Both the position numbers and the translations under genes were made by a program. Positions 51,001-63,937 of a stretch of 64,000 nt of DNA are shown one piece after another. The notes under the pieces are model-generated. The model did no database searches, had not been told where the DNA came from, and was given only the letters and a program-made list of their open reading frames with translations. Source of the stretch: Limanda limanda (lineage: Eukaryota; Chordata; Actinopteri; Pleuronectiformes; Pleuronectidae). The stretch's first letter is position 1. Each line of letters begins with the position of its first letter. Where the stretch lies: assembly GCF_963576545.1 (NCBI RefSeq), contig NW_026870590.1:186001-250000 (forward strand), read 5' to 3'.

Positions 51001-54000
51001 TGTACGACCTTCGGAAGAGGTCGACCGACGAAATTCCCCCAAATCTGAGGAGATATTCTTGAATTACTTTTTTTGTGAAGGTCGGAGAGACTTGCAAGTA
51101 GGCTCTACCCCCACTAAATGGGGTTGCGCGCATCGATCGGTACCATCCTTGAGCTTCTCCGACTTTCGGAAGGGTTAGGGTTAGGGTTAGGGATGAAAGC
51201 ACATAGGAGAAAGAGATATTCTTGAATAACTTTTTTTGTGAAGGTCGGAGAGACTTGCAAGTAGGCTCTACCCCCACTAAATGGGGTAGCGCGCATCGAT
51301 CGGTACCATCCTTGAGCTTCTCCGACTTTCGGAAGGGTTAGGGTTAGGGTTAGGGATGAAAGCACATAGGAGAAAGAGATATTCTTGAATAACTTTTTTT
51401 GTGAAGGTCGGAGAGACTTGCAAGTAGGCTCTACCCCCACTAAATGGGGTAGCGCGCATCGATCGGTACCATCCTTGAGCTTCTCCGACTTTCGGAAGGG
51501 TTAGGGTTAGGGTTAGGGATGAAAGCACATAGGAGAAAGAGATATTCTTGAATAACTTTTTTTGTGAAGGTCGGAGAGACTTGGAAAGTGGTTGCATCTG
51601 GACTAATTTGGGTCCTGCGGATCGATTGGTACCATCCCCGAGCTTGTACGACCTTCGGAAGAGGTCGACCGACGAAATTCCCCCAAATCTGAGGAGATAT
51701 TCTTGAATTACTTTTTTTGTGAAGGTCGGAGAGACTTGCAAGTAGGCTCTACCCCCACTAAATGGGGTTGCGCGCATCGATCGGTACCATCCTTGAGCTT
51801 CTCCGACTTTCGGAAGGGTTAGGGTTAGGGTTAGGGATGAAAGCACATAGGAGAAAGAGATATTCTTGAATAACTTTTTTTGTGAAGGTCGGAGAGACTT
51901 GCAAGTAGGCTCTACCCCCACTAAATGGGGTAGCGCGCATCGATCGGTACCATCCTTGAGCTTCTCCGACTTTCGGAAGGGTTAGGGTTAGGGTTAGGGA
52001 TGAAAGCACATAGGAGAAAGAGATATTCTTGAATAACTTTTTTTGTGAAGGTCGGAGAGACTTGCAAGTAGGCTCTACCCCCACTAAATGGGGTAGCGCG
52101 CATCGATCGGTACCATTCTTGAGCTTCTCCGACTTTCGGAAGGGTTAGGGTTAGGGTTAGGGATGAAAGCACATAGGAGAAAGAGATATTCTTGAATAAC
52201 TTTTTTTGTGAAGGTCGGAGAGACTTGGAAAGTGGTTGCATCTGGACTAATTTGGGTCCTGCGGATCGATTGGTACCATCCCCGAGCTTGTACGACCTTC
52301 GGAAGAGGTCGACCGACGAAATTCCCCCAAATCTGAGGAGATATTCTTGAATAACTTTTTTTGTGAAGGTCGGAGAGACTTGCAAGTAGGCTCTACCCCC
52401 ACTAAATGGGGTTGCGCGCATCGATCGGTACCATCCTTGAGCTTCTCCGACTTTCGGAAGGGTTAGGGTTAGGGTTAGGGATGAAAGCACATAGGAGAAA
52501 GAGATATTCTTGAATAACTTTTTTTGTGAAGGTCGGAGAGACTTGCAAGTAGGCTCTACCCCCACTAAATGGGGTAGCGCGCATCGATCGGTACCATCCT
52601 TGAGCTTCTCCGACTTTCGGAAGGGTTAGGGTTAGGGTTAGGGATGAAAGCACATAGGAGAAAGAGATATTCTTGAATAACTTTTTTTGTGAAGGTCGGA
52701 GAGACTTGAAAAGTGGTTGCATCTGGACTAATTTGGGTCCTGCGGATCGATTGGTACCATCCCCGAGCTTGTACGACCTTCGGAAGAGGTCGACCGACGA
52801 AATTCCCCCAAATCTGAGGAGATATTCTTGAATAACTTTTTTTGTGAAGGTCGGAGAGACTTGCAAGTAGGCTCTACCCCCACTAAATGGGGTAGCGCGC
52901 ATCGATCGGTACCATCCTTGAGCTTCTCCGACTTTCGGAAGGGTTAGGGTTAGGGTTAGGGATGAAAGCACATAGGAGAAAGAGATATTCTTGAATAACT
53001 TTTTTTGTGAAGGTTGGAGAGACTTGGAAAGTGGTTGCATCTGGACTAATTTGGGTCCTGCGGATCGATTGGTACCATCCCCGAGCTTGTACGACCTTCG
53101 GAAGAGGTCGACCGACGAAATTCCCCCAAATCTGAGGAGATATTCTTGAATAACTTTTTTTGTGAAGGTCGGAGAGACTTGCAAGTAGGCTCTACCCCCA
53201 CTAAATGGGGTTGCGCGCATCGATCGGTACCATCCTTGAGCTTCTCCGACTTTCGGAAGGGTTAGGGTTAGGGTTAGGGATGAAAGCACATAGGAGAAAG
53301 AGATATTCTTGAATAACTTTTTTTGTGAAGGTCGGAGAGACTTGCAAGTAGGCTCTACCCCCACTAAATGGGGTAGCGCGCATCGATCGGTACTATCCTT
53401 GAGCTTCTCCGACTTTCGGAAGGGTTAGGGTTAGGGTTAGGGATGAAAGCACATAGGAGAAAGAGATATTCTTGAATAACTTTTTTTGTGAAGGTCGGAG
53501 AGACTTGGAAAGTGGTTGCATCTGGACTAATTTGGGTCCTGCGGATCGATTGGTACCATCCCCGAGCTTGTACGACCTTCGGAAGAGGTCGACCGACGAA
53601 ATTCCCCCAAATCTGAGGAGATATTCTTGAATAACTTTTTTTGTGAAGGTCGGAGAGACTTGCAAGTAGGCTCTACCCCCACTAAATGGGGTTGCGCGCA
53701 TCGATCGGTACCATCCTTGAGCTTCTCCGACTTTCGGAAGGGTTAGGGTTAGGGTTAGGGATGAAAGCACATAGGAGAAAGAGATATTCTTGAATAACTT
53801 TTTTTGTGAAGGTTGGAGAGACTTGGAAAGTGGTTGCATCTGGACTAATTTGGGTCCTGCGGATCGATTGGTACCATCCCCGAGCTTGTACGACCTTCGG
53901 AAGAGGTCGACCGACGAAATTCCCCCAAATCTGAGGAGATATTCTTGAATAACTTTTTTTGTGAAGGTCGGAGAGACTTGCAAGTAGGCTCTACCCCCAC

Positions 54001-54609
54001 TAAATGGGGTTGCGCGCATCGATCGGTACCATCCTTGAGCTTCTCCGACTTTCGGAAGGGTTAGGGTTAGGGTTAGGGATGAAAGCACATAGGAGAAAGA
54101 GATATTCTTGAATAACTTTTTTTGTGAAGGTCGGAGAGACTTGCAAGTAGGCTCTACCCCCACTAAATGGGGTAGCGCGCATCGATCGGTACTATCCTTG
54201 AGCTTCTCCGACTTTCGGAAGGGTTAGGGTTAGGGTTAGGGATGAAAGCACATAGGAGAAAGAGATATTCTTGAATAACTTTTTTTGTGAAGGTCGGAGA
54301 GACTTGGAAAGTGGTTGCATCTGGACTAATTTGGGTCCTGCGGATCGATTGGTACCATCCCCGAGCTTGTACGACCTTCGGAAGAGGTCGACCGACGAAA
54401 TTCCCCCAAATCTGAGGAGATATTCTTGAATAACTTTTTTTGTGAAGGTCGGAGAGACTTGCAAGTAGGCTCTACCCCCACTAAATGGGGTTGCGCGCAT
54501 CGATCGGTACCATCCTTGAGCTTCTCCGACTTTCGGAAGGGTTAGGGTTAGGGTTAGGGATGAAAGCACATAGGAGAAAGAGATATTCTTGAATAACTTT
54601 TTTTGTGAA
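48007..54609 (+). repeat. Rearranged further copy of the 6774 bp higher-order repeat
   Basis: 48007-49465 follows the order of 43499-44957 (gaattac A tail at 48814, gcgcacatc at 49303). It then jumps to a B with catctccgag (49466), equivalent to 27367, and follows 27367-29469 at an offset of 22099. A 644 bp B-A-A-A block is tandemly duplicated (50925-51568 and 51569-52212, both B units with the gaattac tail). A 799 bp block is duplicated at 53012-53810 and 53811-54609, each starting with an aaggttgg B and containing a gtactatcc A. The B at 48007 has gaccaacg. Confidence 0.85.
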
Positions 54610-55734
54610 GGTCGGAGAGACTTGCAAGTAGGCTCTACCCCCACTAAATGGGGTAGCGCGCATCGATCGGTACCATCCTTGAGCTTCTCCGACTTTCGGA
54701 AGGGTTAGGGTTAGGGTTAGGGATGAAAGCACATAGGAGAAAGAGATATTCTTGAATAACTTTTTTTGTGAAGGTCGGAGAGACTTGCAAGTAGGCTCTA
54801 CCCCCACTAAATGGGGTAGCGCGCATCGATTGGTACCATCCTTGAGCTTCTCCGACTTTCGGAAGGGTTAGGGTTAGGGTTAGGGATGAAAGCACATAGG
54901 AGAAAGAGATATTCTTGAATAACTTTTTTTGTGAAGGTCGGAGAGACTTGCAAGTAGGCTCTGCCCCCACTAAATGGGGTAGCGCGCATCGATCGGTACC
55001 ATCCTTGAGCTTCTCCGACTTTCGGAAGGGTTAGGGTTAGGGTTAGGGATGAAAGCACATAGGAGAAAGAGATATTCTTGAATAACTTTTTTTGTGAAGG
55101 TCGGAGAGACTTGGAAAGTGGTTGCATCTGGACTAATTTGGGTCCTGCGGATCGATTCGTACCATCCCCGAGCTTGTACGACCTTCGGAAGAGGTCGACC
55201 GACGAAATTCCCCCAAATCTGAGGAGATATTCTTGAATAACTTTTTTTGTGAAGGTCGGAGAGACTTGCAAGTAGGCTCTACCCCCACTAAATGGGGTAG
55301 CGCGCATCGATCGGTACCATCCTTGAGCTTCTCCGACTTTCGGAAGGGTTAGGGTTAGGGTTAGGGATGAAAGCACATAGGAGAAAGAGATATTCTTGAA
55401 TAACTTTTTTTGTGAAGGTCGGAGAGACTTGGAAAGTGGTTGCATCTGGACTAATTTGGGTCCTGCGGATCGATTGGTACCATCCCCGAGCTTGTACGAC
55501 CTTCGGAAGAGGTCGACCGACGAAATTCCCCCAAATCTGAGGAGATATTCTTGAATAACTTTTTTTGTGAAGGTCGGAGAGACTTGCAAGTAGGCTCTAC
55601 CCCCACTAAATGGGGTTGCGCGCATCGATCGGTACCATCCTTGAGCTTCTCCGACTTTCGGAAGGGTTAGGGTTAGGGTTAGGGATGAAAGCACATAGGA
55701 GAAAGAGATATTCTTGAATAACTTTTTTTGTGAA
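54610..55734 (+). repeat. 1125 bp block AAABABA, copy 1
   Basis: Order A, A(gattgg), A(ctgcccc), B(gattcg, cccgag), A, B, A(ggggttg). The following 1125 bp repeats it with the same markers. Confidence 0.9.
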
Positions 55735-56859
55735 GGTCGGAGAGACTTGCAAGTAGGCTCTACCCCCACTAAATGGGGTAGCGCGCATCGATCGGTACCA
55801 TCCTTGAGCTTCTCCGACTTTCGGAAGGGTTAGGGTTAGGGTTAGGGATGAAAGCACATAGGAGAAAGAGATATTCTTGAATAACTTTTTTTGTGAAGGT
55901 CGGAGAGACTTGCAAGTAGGCTCTACCCCCACTAAATGGGGTAGCGCGCATCGATTGGTACCATCCTTGAGCTTCTCCGACTTTCGGAAGGGTTAGGGTT
56001 AGGGTTAGGGATGAAAGCACATAGGAGAAAGAGATATTCTTGAATAACTTTTTTTGTGAAGGTCGGAGAGACTTGCAAGTAGGCTCTGCCCCCACTAAAT
56101 GGGGTAGCGCGCATCGATCGGTACCATCCTTGAGCTTCTCCGACTTTCGGAAGGGTTAGGGTTAGGGTTAGGGATGAAAGCACATAGGAGAAAGAGATAT
56201 TCTTGAATAACTTTTTTTGTGAAGGTCGGAGAGACTTGGAAAGTGGTTGCATCTGGACTAATTTGGGTCCTGCGGATCGATTCGTACCATCCCCGAGCTT
56301 GTACGACCTTCGGAAGAGGTCGACCGACGAAATTCCCCCAAATCTGAGGAGATATTCTTGAATAACTTTTTTTGTGAAGGTCGGAGAGACTTGCAAGTAG
56401 GCTCTACCCCCACTAAATGGGGTAGCGCGCATCGATCGGTACCATCCTTGAGCTTCTCCGACTTTCGGAAGGGTTAGGGTTAGGGTTAGGGATGAAAGCA
56501 CATAGGAGAAAGAGATATTCTTGAATAACTTTTTTTGTGAAGGTCGGAGAGACTTGGAAAGTGGTTGCATCTGGACTAATTTGGGTCCTGCGGATCGATT
56601 GGTACCATCCCCGAGCTTGTACGACCTTCGGAAGAGGTCGACCGACGAAATTCCCCCAAATCTGAGGAGATATTCTTGAATAACTTTTTTTGTGAAGGTC
56701 GGAGAGACTTGCAAGTAGGCTCTACCCCCACTAAATGGGGTTGCGCGCATCGATCGGTACCATCCTTGAGCTTCTCCGACTTTCGGAAGGGTTAGGGTTA
56801 GGGTTAGGGATGAAAGCACATAGGAGAAAGAGATATTCTTGAATAACTTTTTTTGTGAA
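55735..56859 (+). repeat. 1125 bp block AAABABA, copy 2
   Basis: Tandem duplicate of the preceding block; I noticed no differing base between them at the marker positions. Confidence 0.9.
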
Positions 56860-59800
56860 GGTCGGAGAGACTTGCAAGTAGGCTCTACCCCCACTAAATG
56901 GGGTAGCGCGCATCGATCGGTACCATCCTTGAGCTTCTCCGACTTTCGGAAGGGTTAGGGTTAGGGTTAGGGATGAAAGCACATAGGAGAAAGAGATATT
57001 CTTGAATAACTTTTTTTGTGAAGGTCGGAGAGACTTGCAAGTAGGCTCTACCCCCACTAAATGGGGTAGCGCGCATCGATCGGTACCATCCTTGAGCTTC
57101 TCCGACTTTCGGAAGGGTTAGGGTTAGGGTTAGGGATGAAAGCACATAGGAGAAAGAGATATTCTTGAATAACTTTTTTTGTGAAGGTCGGAGAGACTTG
57201 CAAGTAGGCTCTACCCCCACTAAATGGGGTAGCGCGCATCGATCGGTACCATCCTTGAGCTTCTCCGACTTTCGGAAGGGTTAGGGTTAGGGTTAGGGAT
57301 GAAAGCACATAGGAGAAAGAGATATTCTTGAATAACTTTTTTTGTGAAGGTCGGAGAGACTTGCAAGTAGGCTCTACCCCCACTAAATGGGGTAGCGCGC
57401 ATCGATCGGTACCATCCTTGAGCTTCTCCGACTTTCGGAAGGGTTAGGGTTAGGGTTAGGGATGAAAGCACATAGGAGAAAGAGATATTCTTGAATAACT
57501 TTTTTTGTGAAGGTCGGAGAGACTTGCAAGTAGGCTCTACCCCCACTAAATGGGGTAGCGCGCATCGATCGGTACCATCCTTGAGCTTCTCCGACTTTCG
57601 GAAGGGTTAGGGTTAGGGTTAGGGATGAAAGCACATAGGAGAAAGAGATATTCTTGAATAACTTTTTTTGTGAAGGTCGGAGAGACTTGGAAAGTGGTTG
57701 CATCTGGACTAATTTGGGTCCTGCGGATCGATTGGTACCATCCCCGAGCTTGTACGACCTTCGGAAGAGGTCGACCGACGAAATTCCCCCAAATCTGAGG
57801 AGATATTCTTGAATAACTTTTTTTGTGAAGGTCGGAGAGACTTGCAAGTAGGCTCTACCCCCACTAAATGGGGTAGCGCGCATCGATCGGTACCATCCTT
57901 GAGCTTCTCCGACTTTCGGAAGGGTTAGGGTTAGGGTTAGGGATGAAAGCACATAGGAGAAAGAGATATTCTTGAATAACTTTTTTTGTGAAGGTCGGAG
58001 AGACTTGGAAAGTGGTTGCATCTGGACTAATTTGGGTCCTGCGGATCGATTGGTACCATCCCCGAGCTTGTACGACCTTCGGAAGAGGTCGACCGACGAA
58101 ATTCCCCCAAATCTGAGGAGATATTCTTGAATAACTTTTTTTGTGAAGGTCAGAGAGACTTGCAAGTAGGCTCTACCCCCACTAAATGGGGTTGCGCGCA
58201 TCGATCGGTACCATCCTTGAGCTTCTCCGACTTTCGGAAGGGTTAGGGTTAGGGTTAGGGATGAAAGCACATAGGAGAAAGAGATATTCTTGAATAACTT
58301 TTTTTGTGAAGGTCGGAGAGACTTGCAAGTAGGCTCTACCCCCACTAAATGGGGTAGCGCGCATCGATCGGTACCATCCTTAAGCTTCTCCGACTTTCGG
58401 AAGGGTTAGGGTTAGGGTTAGGGATGAAAGCACATAGGAGAAAGAGATATTCTTGAATAACTTTTTTTGTGAAGGTCGGAGAGACTTGCAAGTAGGCTCT
58501 ACCCCCACTAAATGGGGTAGCGCGCATCGATCGGTACCATCCTTGAGCTTCTCCGACTTTCGGAAGGGTTAGGGTTAGGGTTAGGGATGAAAGCACATAG
58601 GAGAAAGAGATATTCTTGAATAACTTTTTTTGTGAAGGTCGGAGAGACTTGCAAGTAGGCTCTGCCCCCACTAAATGGGGTAGCGCGCATCGATCGGTAC
58701 CATCCTTGAGCTTCTCCGACTTTCGGAAGGGTTAGGGTTAGGGTTAGGGATGAAAGCACATAGGAGAAAGAGATATTCTTGAATAACTTTTTTTGTGAAG
58801 GTCGGAGAGACTTGGAAAGTGGTTGCATCTGGACTAATTTGGGTCCTGCGGATCGATTCGTACCATCCCCGAGCTTGTACGACCTTCGGAAGAGGTCGAC
58901 CGACGAAATTCCCCCAAATCTGAGGAGATATTCTTGAATAACTTTTTTTGTGAAGGTCGGAGAGACTTGCAAGTAGGCTCTACCCCCACTAAATGGGGTA
59001 GCGCGCATCGATCGGTACTATCCTTGAGCTTCTCCGACTTTCGGAAGGGTTAGGGTTAGGGTTAGGGATGAAAGCACATAGGAGAAAGAGATATTCTTGA
59101 ATAACTTTTTTTGTGAAGGTCGGAGAGACTTGGAAAGTGGTTGCATCTGGACTAATTTGGGTCCTGCGGATCGATTGGTACCATCCCCGAGCTTGTACGA
59201 CCTTCGGAAGAGGTCGACCGACGAAATTCCCCCAAATCTGAGGAGATATTCTTGAATAACTTTTTTTGTGAAGGTCGGAGAGACTTGCAAGTAGGCTCTA
59301 CCCCCACTAAATGGGGTTGCGCGCATCGATCGGTACCATCCTTGAGCTTCTCCGACTTTCGGAAGGGTTAGGGTTAGGGTTAGGGATGAAAGCACATAGG
59401 AGAAAGAGATATTCTTGAATAACTTTTTTTGTGAAGGTCGGAGAGACTTGCAAGTAGGCTCTACCCCCACTAAATGGGGTAGCGCGCATCGATCGGTACC
59501 ATCCTTGAGCTTCTCCGACTTTCGGAAGGGTTAGGGTTAGGGTTAGGGATGAAAGCACATAGGAGAAAGAGATATTCTTGAATAACTTTTTTTGTGAAGG
59601 TCGGAGAGACTTGCAAGTAGGCTCTACCCCCACTAAATGGGGTAGCGCGCATCGATCGGTACCATCCTTGAGCTTCTCCGACTTTCGGAAGGGTTAGGGT
59701 TAGGGTTAGGGATGAAAGCACATAGGAGAAAGAGATATTCTTGAATAACTTTTTTTGTGAAGGTCGGAGAGACTTGCAAGTAGGCTCTACCCCCACTAAA

Positions 59801-60894
59801 TGGGGTAGCGCGCATCGATCGGTACCATCCTTGAGCTTCTCCGACTTTCGGAAGGGTTAGGGTTAGGGTTAGGGATGAAAGCACATAGGAGAAAGAGATA
59901 TTCTTGAATAACTTTTTTTGTGAAGGTCGGAGAGACTTGCAAGTAGGCTCTACCCCCACTAAATGGGGTAGCGCACATCGATCGGTACCATCCTTGAGCT
60001 TCTCCGACTTTCGGAAGGGTTAGGGTTAGGGTTAGGGATGAAAGCACATAGGAGAAAGAGATATTCTTGAATAACTTTTTTTGTGAAGGTCGGAGAGACT
60101 TGCAAGTAGGCTCTACCCCCACTAAATGGGGTAGCGCGCATCGATCGGTACCATCCTTGAGCTTCTCCGACTTTCGGAAGGGTTAGGGTTAGGGTTAGGG
60201 ATGAAAGCACATAGGAGAAAGAGATATTCTTGAATAACTTTTTTTGTGAAGGTCGGAGAGACTTGCAAGTAGGCTCTACCCCCACTAAATGGGGTAGCAC
60301 GCATCGATCGGTACCATCCTTGAGCTTCTCCGACTTTCAGAAGGGTTAGGGTTAGGGTTAGGGATGAAAGCACATAGGAGAAAGAGATATTCTTGAATAA
60401 CTTTTTTTGTGAAGGTCGGAGAGACTTGCAAGTAGGCTCTACCCCCACTAAATGGGGTAGCGCGCATCGATCGGTACCATCCTTGAGCTTCTCCGACTTT
60501 CGGAAGGGTTAGGGTTAGGGTTAGGGATGAAAGCACATAGGAGAAAGAGATATTCTTGAATAACTTTTTTTGTGAAGGTCGGAGAGACTTGAAAAGTGGT
60601 TGCATCTGGACTAATTTGGGTCCTGCGGATCGATTGGTACCATCCCCGAGCTTGTACGACCTTCGGAAGAGGTCGACCGACGAAATTCCCCCAAATCTGA
60701 GGAGATATTCTTGAATAACTTTTTTTGTGAAGGTCGGAGAGACTTGCAAGTAGGCTCTACCCCCACTAAATGGGGTTGCGCGCATCGATCGGTACCATCC
60801 TTGAGCTTCTCCGACTTTCTGAAGGGTTAGGGTTAGGGTTAGGGATGAAAGCACATAGGAGAAAGAGATATTCTTGAATAACTTTTTTTGTGAA

Positions 60895-61051
60895 GGTCGG
60901 AGAGACTTGCAAGTAGGCTCTACCCCCACTAAATGGGGTAGCGCGCATCGATCGGTACCATCCTTGAGCTTCTCCGACTTTCGGAAGGGTTAGGGTTAGG
61001 GATGAAAGCACATAGGAGAAAGAGATATTCTTGAATAACTTTTTTTGTGAA
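60895..61051 (+). repeat. A unit with the same 6 bp deletion (157 bp)
   Basis: Same loss of one TTAGGG as the unit at 20794, 40101 bp away. A nearby unit, 61851, carries atcaatc plus catccctgag, as does 21269 downstream of the first deletion. The two neighbourhoods are therefore homologous, separated by an extra 481 bp AAB trimer in this copy, and the deletion probably arose once. Confidence 0.95.
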
Positions 61052-63937
61052 GGTCGGAGAGACTTGGAAAGTGGTTGCATCTGGACTAATTTGGGTCCTG
61101 CGGATCGATTGGTACCATCCCCGAGCTTGTACGACCTTCGGAAGAGGTCGACCGACGAAATTCCCCCAAATCTGAGGAGATATTCTTGAATAACTTTTTT
61201 TGTGAAGGTCGGAGAGACTTGCAAGTAGGCTCTACCCCCACTAAATGGGGTTGCGCGCATCGATCGGTACCATCCTTGAGCTTCTCCGACTTTCGGAAGG
61301 GTTAGGGTTAGGGTTAGGGATGAAAGCACATAGGAGAAAGAGATATTCTTGAATAACTTTTTTTGTGAAGGTCGGAGAGACTTGCAAGTAGGCTCTACCC
61401 CCACTAAATGGGGTAGCGCGCATCGATCGGTACCATCCTTGAGCTTCTCCGACTTTCGGAAGGGTTAGGGTTAGGGTTAGGGATGAAAGCACATAGGAGA
61501 AAGAGATATTCTTGAATAACTTTTTTTGTGAAGGTCGGAGAGACTTGGAAAGTGGTTGCATCTGGACTAATTTGGGTCCTGCGGATCGATTGGTACCATC
61601 CCCGAGCTTGTACGACCTTCGGAAGAGGTCGACCGACGAAATTCCCCCAAATCTGAGGAGATATTCTTGAATAACTTTTTTTGTGAAGGTCGGAGAGACT
61701 TGCAAGTAGGCTCTACCCCCACTAAATGGGGTTGCGCGCATCGATCGGTACCATCCTTGAGCTTCTCCGACTTTCGGAAGGGTTAGGGTTAGGGTTAGGG
61801 ATGAAAGCACATAGGAGAAAGAGATATTCTTGAATAACTTTTTTTGTGAAGGTCGGAGAGACTTGCAAGTAGGCTCTACCCCCACTAAATGGAGTAGCGC
61901 GCATCAATCGGTACCATCCCTGAGCTTCTCCGACTTTCGGAAGGGTTAGGGTTAGGGTTAGGGATGAAAGCACATAGGAGAAAGAGATATTCTTGAATAA
62001 CTTTTTTTGTGAAGGTCGGAGAGACTTGAAAAGTGGTTGCATCTGGACTAATTTGGGTCCTGCGGATCGATTGGTACCATCGCCGAGCTTGTACGACCTT
62101 CGGAAGAGGTCGACCGACGAAATTCCCCCAAATCTGAGGAGATATTCTTGAATAACTTTTTTTGTGAAGGTCGGAGAGACTTGCAAGTAGGCTCTACCCC
62201 CACTAAATGGGGTAGCGCGCATCGATCAGTACCATCCTTGAGCTTCTCCGACTTTCGGAAGGGTTAGGGTTAGGGTTAGGGATGAAAGCACATAGGAGAA
62301 AGAGATATTCTTGAATAACTTTTTTTGTGAAGGTCGGAGAGACTTGGAAAGTGGTTGCATCTGGACTAATTTGGGTCCTGCGGATCGATTGGTACCATCC
62401 CCGAGCTTGTACGACCTTCGGAAGAGGTCGACCGACGAAATTCCCCCAAATCTGAGGAGATATTCTTGAATAACTTTTTTTGTGAAGGTCGGAGAGACTT
62501 GCAAGTAGGCTCTACCCCCACTAAATGGGGTTGCGCGCATCGATCGGTACCATCCTTGAGCTTCTCCGACTTTCGGAAGGGTTAGGGTTAGGGTTAGGGA
62601 TGAAAGCACATAGGAGAAAGAGATATTCTTGAATAACTTTTTTTGTGAAGGTCGGAGAGACTTGCAAGTAGGCTCTACCCCCACTAAATGGGGTAGCGCG
62701 CATCGATCGGTACCATCCTTGAGCTTCTCCGACTTTCGGAAGGGTTAGGGTTAGGGTTAGGGATGAAAGCACATAGGAGAAAGAGATATTCTTGAATAAC
62801 TTTTTTTGTGAAGGTCGGAGAGACTTGGAAAGTGGTTGCATCTGGACTAATTTGGGTCCTGCAGATCGATTGGTACCATCCCCGAGCTTGTACGACCTTC
62901 GGAAGAGGTCGACCGACGAAATTCCCCCAAATCTGAGGAGATATTCTTGAATAACTTTTTTTGTGAAGGTCGGAGAGACTTGCAAGTAGGCTCTACCCCC
63001 ACTAAATGGGGTTGCGCGCATCGATCGGTACCATCCTTGAGCTTCTCCGACTTTCGGAAGGGTTAGGGTTAGGGTTAGGGATGAAAGCACATAGGAGAAA
63101 GAGATATTCTTGAATAACTTTTTTTGTGAAGGTCGGAGAGACTTGCAAGTAGGCTCTACCCCCACTAAATGGGGTAGCGCGCATCGATCGGTACCATCCT
63201 TGAGCTTCTCCGACTTTCGGAAGGGTTAGGGTTAGGGTTAGGGATGAAAGCACATAGGAGAAAGAGATATTCTTGAATAACTTTTTTTGTGAAGGTCGGA
63301 GAGACTTGCAAGTAGGCTCTACCCCCACTAAATGGGGTAGCGCGCATCGATCGGTACCATCCTTGAGCTTCTCCGACTTTCGGAAGGGTTAGGGTTAGGG
63401 TTAGGGATGAAAGCACATAGGAGAAAGAGATATTCTTGAATAACTTTTTTTGTGAAGGTCGGAGAGACTTGCAAGTAGGCTCTGCCCCCACTAAATGGGG
63501 TAGCGCGCATCGATCGGTACCATCCTTGAGCTTCTCCGACTTTCGGAAGGGTTAGGGTTAGGGTTAGGGATGAAAGCACATAGGAGAAAGAGATATTCTT
63601 GAATAACTTTTTTTGTGAAGGTCGGAGAGACTTGGAAAGTGGTTGCATCTGGACTAATTTGGGTCCTGCGGATCGATTCGTACCATCCATGAGCTTGTAC
63701 GACCTTCGGAAGAGGTCGACCGACGAAATTCCCCCAAATCTGAGGAGATATTCTTGAATAACTTTTTTTGTGAAGGTCGGAGAGACTTGCAAGTAGGCTC
63801 TACCCCCACTAAATGGGGTAGCGCGCATCGATCGGTACCATCCTTGAGCTTCTCCGACTTTCGGAAGGGTTAGGGTTAGGGTTAGGGATGAAAGCACATA
63901 GGAGAAAGAGATATTCTTGAATAACTTTTTTTGTGAA

